Both the position numbers and the translations under genes were made by a program. Below are positions 4,023-5,204 of a stretch of 5,204 bases of DNA, in pieces; the stretch's first letter is position 1; each line of letters starts with the position of its first letter. This DNA comes from Cyanobacteria bacterium OH_PDB_112 (GTDB lineage: Bacteria > Cyanobacteriota > Vampirovibrionia > Gastranaerophilales > CAJFVJ01): positions 1 through 5,204 of the forward strand of contig JAEWLZ010000195.1 of the NCBI GenBank assembly GCA_023457295.1, written 5' to 3'. The notes under the pieces were generated by a model. That model was not told the DNA's origin, searched no databases, and saw only the letters and a program-made list of their open reading frames with translations.

Positions 4023-5204
4023 ATGAAACGCTTTGCTATACATACATTAGGTTGTAAAACCAATCAGCTTGAAAGTGCTGCTATTTTTGATTCTCTTGTT
4101 AATGAAGGCTACAAGCCTGTCAAATTTTCTGATGTGGCGGATTTTTATATAATAAATACTTGTTCTGTTACCGCAAAGTCTGACTCTGAATCAGCTTATT
4201 ATATTCGTAAAGCAAAAAAAACTAATCCTTCTGCCAAAATAGTCGTCACAGGATGTTTTGCGCAACTTAATCCCAAAGAAATTGATGCGGATATAATTCT
4301 GGGTAATGCTCAAAAAACAGATTTAATTGAATATTTAAAATCTGAAAAAACCTTTGTTAGCGATATTATGGCAGAAACCGAATTTTGTGATAAAAAAGTT
4401 TTTTCAACTGAGGGAAAAACTCGCGCTAATATCAAAATTCAAGACGGATGCAATAATCGTTGTACATATTGCATAATCCCGTATGCGAGAGGGAAATCTC
4501 GCAGCAATAGTGTTGAAAACATTATTGAACAAGTTAAAATTTATACTGAAAAAGGATTTAAAGAGCTTGTAATTACAGGTATTCATATCGGACAATGGGG
4601 AAGAGATTTGTCTCCTGAGATAAAATTATTAGATTTATTAAAAGAGATTGAAAATGTGGAAACTCTTGAACGTTTCCGTTTAGGGTCTTTAGATCCTAAC
4701 GAAATTGATGAAGAGTTCATAGATTTTTTGTGGCAGTCTAAAAAATTTGCACATCATATTCACATTTCACTTCAAAATGCCAATAATGAAATACTGAAAC
4801 TCATGAACAGGCGTTATAGTGTTGAATATGTTAAAGAAATTATGTCAAAACTTAAGTCAAAAATTCCCGATATTTCACTTGGCTGCGATGTGATAGCAGG
4901 GTTTCCTACAGAGACTGATGAGCAATTTGATGAATGTTATAAAAATATTCAGGAAATGCCGTTTTCGTATATGCATGTGTTCCCATATTCTATAAGAGAA
5001 GGGACTCCCGCTGCAAAAATGAAGCAAGTACAAGACAGCGTTAAAACAATTCGCGCTAAAGCTTTGAGAGAACTTGCAAATGCTAAAAAAGAATCTTTTA
5101 TTGAGTTACTTATCGGACAAAATCTTGAGGTGCTGGTCGAAAATAATCGCACAAAATCAGGTAAGCTTAAAGGTATAAGCTCAAATTTTTTACCTGTAAT
5201 ATTT
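4023..5204 (+). CDS. mtaB: tRNA t6A37 methylthiotransferase MtaB (C-terminus cut by the window edge)
   Basis: Radical SAM methylthiotransferase that converts t6A37 to ms2t6A37 in ANN-decoding tRNAs, best known for tRNA-Lys; cytoplasmic. 394 codons are present and about 40 or more are missing at the right edge. The UPF0004 domain (1-115) has its three cluster cysteines: C11 in TLGCKTNQLES, C47 in INTCSVT and C78 in VTGCFAQ. The radical SAM cluster is C143-x3-C147-x2-C150 in DGCNNRCTYCIIPYARG. The segment ITGIHIGQWG (184-193) is of MtaB/YqeV type rather than MiaB or RimO. Later come LGCDVIAGFPTETDEQFDE and MHVFPYSIREGTPA. The TRAM domain begins near 360 and is cut. Two usually conserved spots differ: GSLDP (221-225) and SLQNANN (249-255, where SLQSG is usual). 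The ATG at 4023 gives the family's usual short N-terminus, but no Shine-Dalgarno site precedes it. It is divergent from the tRNA transcript. Confidence 0.93.
   Translation, partial: MKRFAIHTLGCKTNQLESAAIFDSLVNEGYKPVKFSDVADFYIINTCSVTAKSDSESAYYIRKAKKTNPSAKIVVTGCFAQLNPKEIDADIILGNAQKTDLIEYLKSEKTFVSDIMAETEFCDKKVFSTEGKTRANIKIQDGCNNRCTYCIIPYARGKSRSNSVENIIEQVKIYTEKGFKELVITGIHIGQWGRDLSPEIKLLDLLKEIENVETLERFRLGSLDPNEIDEEFIDFLWQSKKFAHHIHISLQNANNEILKLMNRRYSVEYVKEIMSKLKSKIPDISLGCDVIAGFPTETDEQFDECYKNIQEMPFSYMHVFPYSIREGTPAAKMKQVQDSVKTIRAKALRELANAKKESFIELLIGQNLEVLVENNRTKSGKLKGISSNFLPVIF

Noticed and set aside
3736..4026. Plus-strand open frame of 96 codons
   Set aside because: Its start, with WARLDSNQRPTDYESAALTA, is the familiar translation of an antisense tRNA gene; it crosses the tRNA, the structured element and both promoters.
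4404..5152. Minus-strand open frames at 4404-4595 and 4949-5152
   Set aside because: They are antisense to mtaB, whose catalytic motifs run through both stretches.

Overview
The window is AT-rich bacterial chromosomal DNA with ordinary housekeeping-type content. Two protein genes and one tRNA gene lie on the minus strand, and a divergent protein gene leaves the right edge on the plus strand. The source is clearly bacterial: Shine-Dalgarno sites, a Rho-independent terminator and a bacterial MtaB-type enzyme are visible. The tRNA has no encoded CCA, which argues against groups such as the Gammaproteobacteria. Low GC, A/T-ending codons, an mtaB start without a Shine-Dalgarno site and the general look of the M16 N-terminus would fit a Gastranaerophilales-like (non-photosynthetic cyanobacterial) genome. 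That assignment is only an impression; a low-GC Firmicute or another AT-rich phylum is possible.

Layout from left to right. Positions 1-455 (minus) hold the N-terminal 151 residues of an unrecognised protein with short beta-type repeats; the rest lies beyond the left edge. A 279-base AT-rich gap (456-734) holds nested inverted repeats. Positions 735-3437 (minus) encode a full-length, two-halved M16 zinc peptidase of 900 residues with an HLLEH active site in the first half and the R/Y substrate-binding pair in the last domain. A second gap (3438-3717) holds no convincing gene. At 3718-3838 (minus) lies a tRNA with anticodon CAU, probably tRNA-Ile2, followed by its own strong terminator. Directly upstream of the tRNA, at 3856-3940, is an 85-base segment that can fold as a three-way junction. 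It repeats the first 10 nt of the tRNA plus flank and part of its D-arm, but has no T-arm. From 4023 to the right edge (plus) is mtaB, truncated in its C-terminal TRAM domain.

Working together: the tRNA and mtaB appear to be driven by back-to-back divergent promoters at 3954-4016. The minus promoter would start a transcript just before the tRNA-like element, run through the tRNA and stop at the terminator, so the element may be a structured 5' leader or a decayed tRNA copy. The plus promoter would start mtaB at or next to its ATG. MtaB modifies t6A37 of ANN-decoding tRNAs, the broad class to which this tRNA belongs, but the adjacency may be chance. The most unusual part of the window is the tRNA-like leader and its possible alternative pairing with the 5' end of the tRNA.
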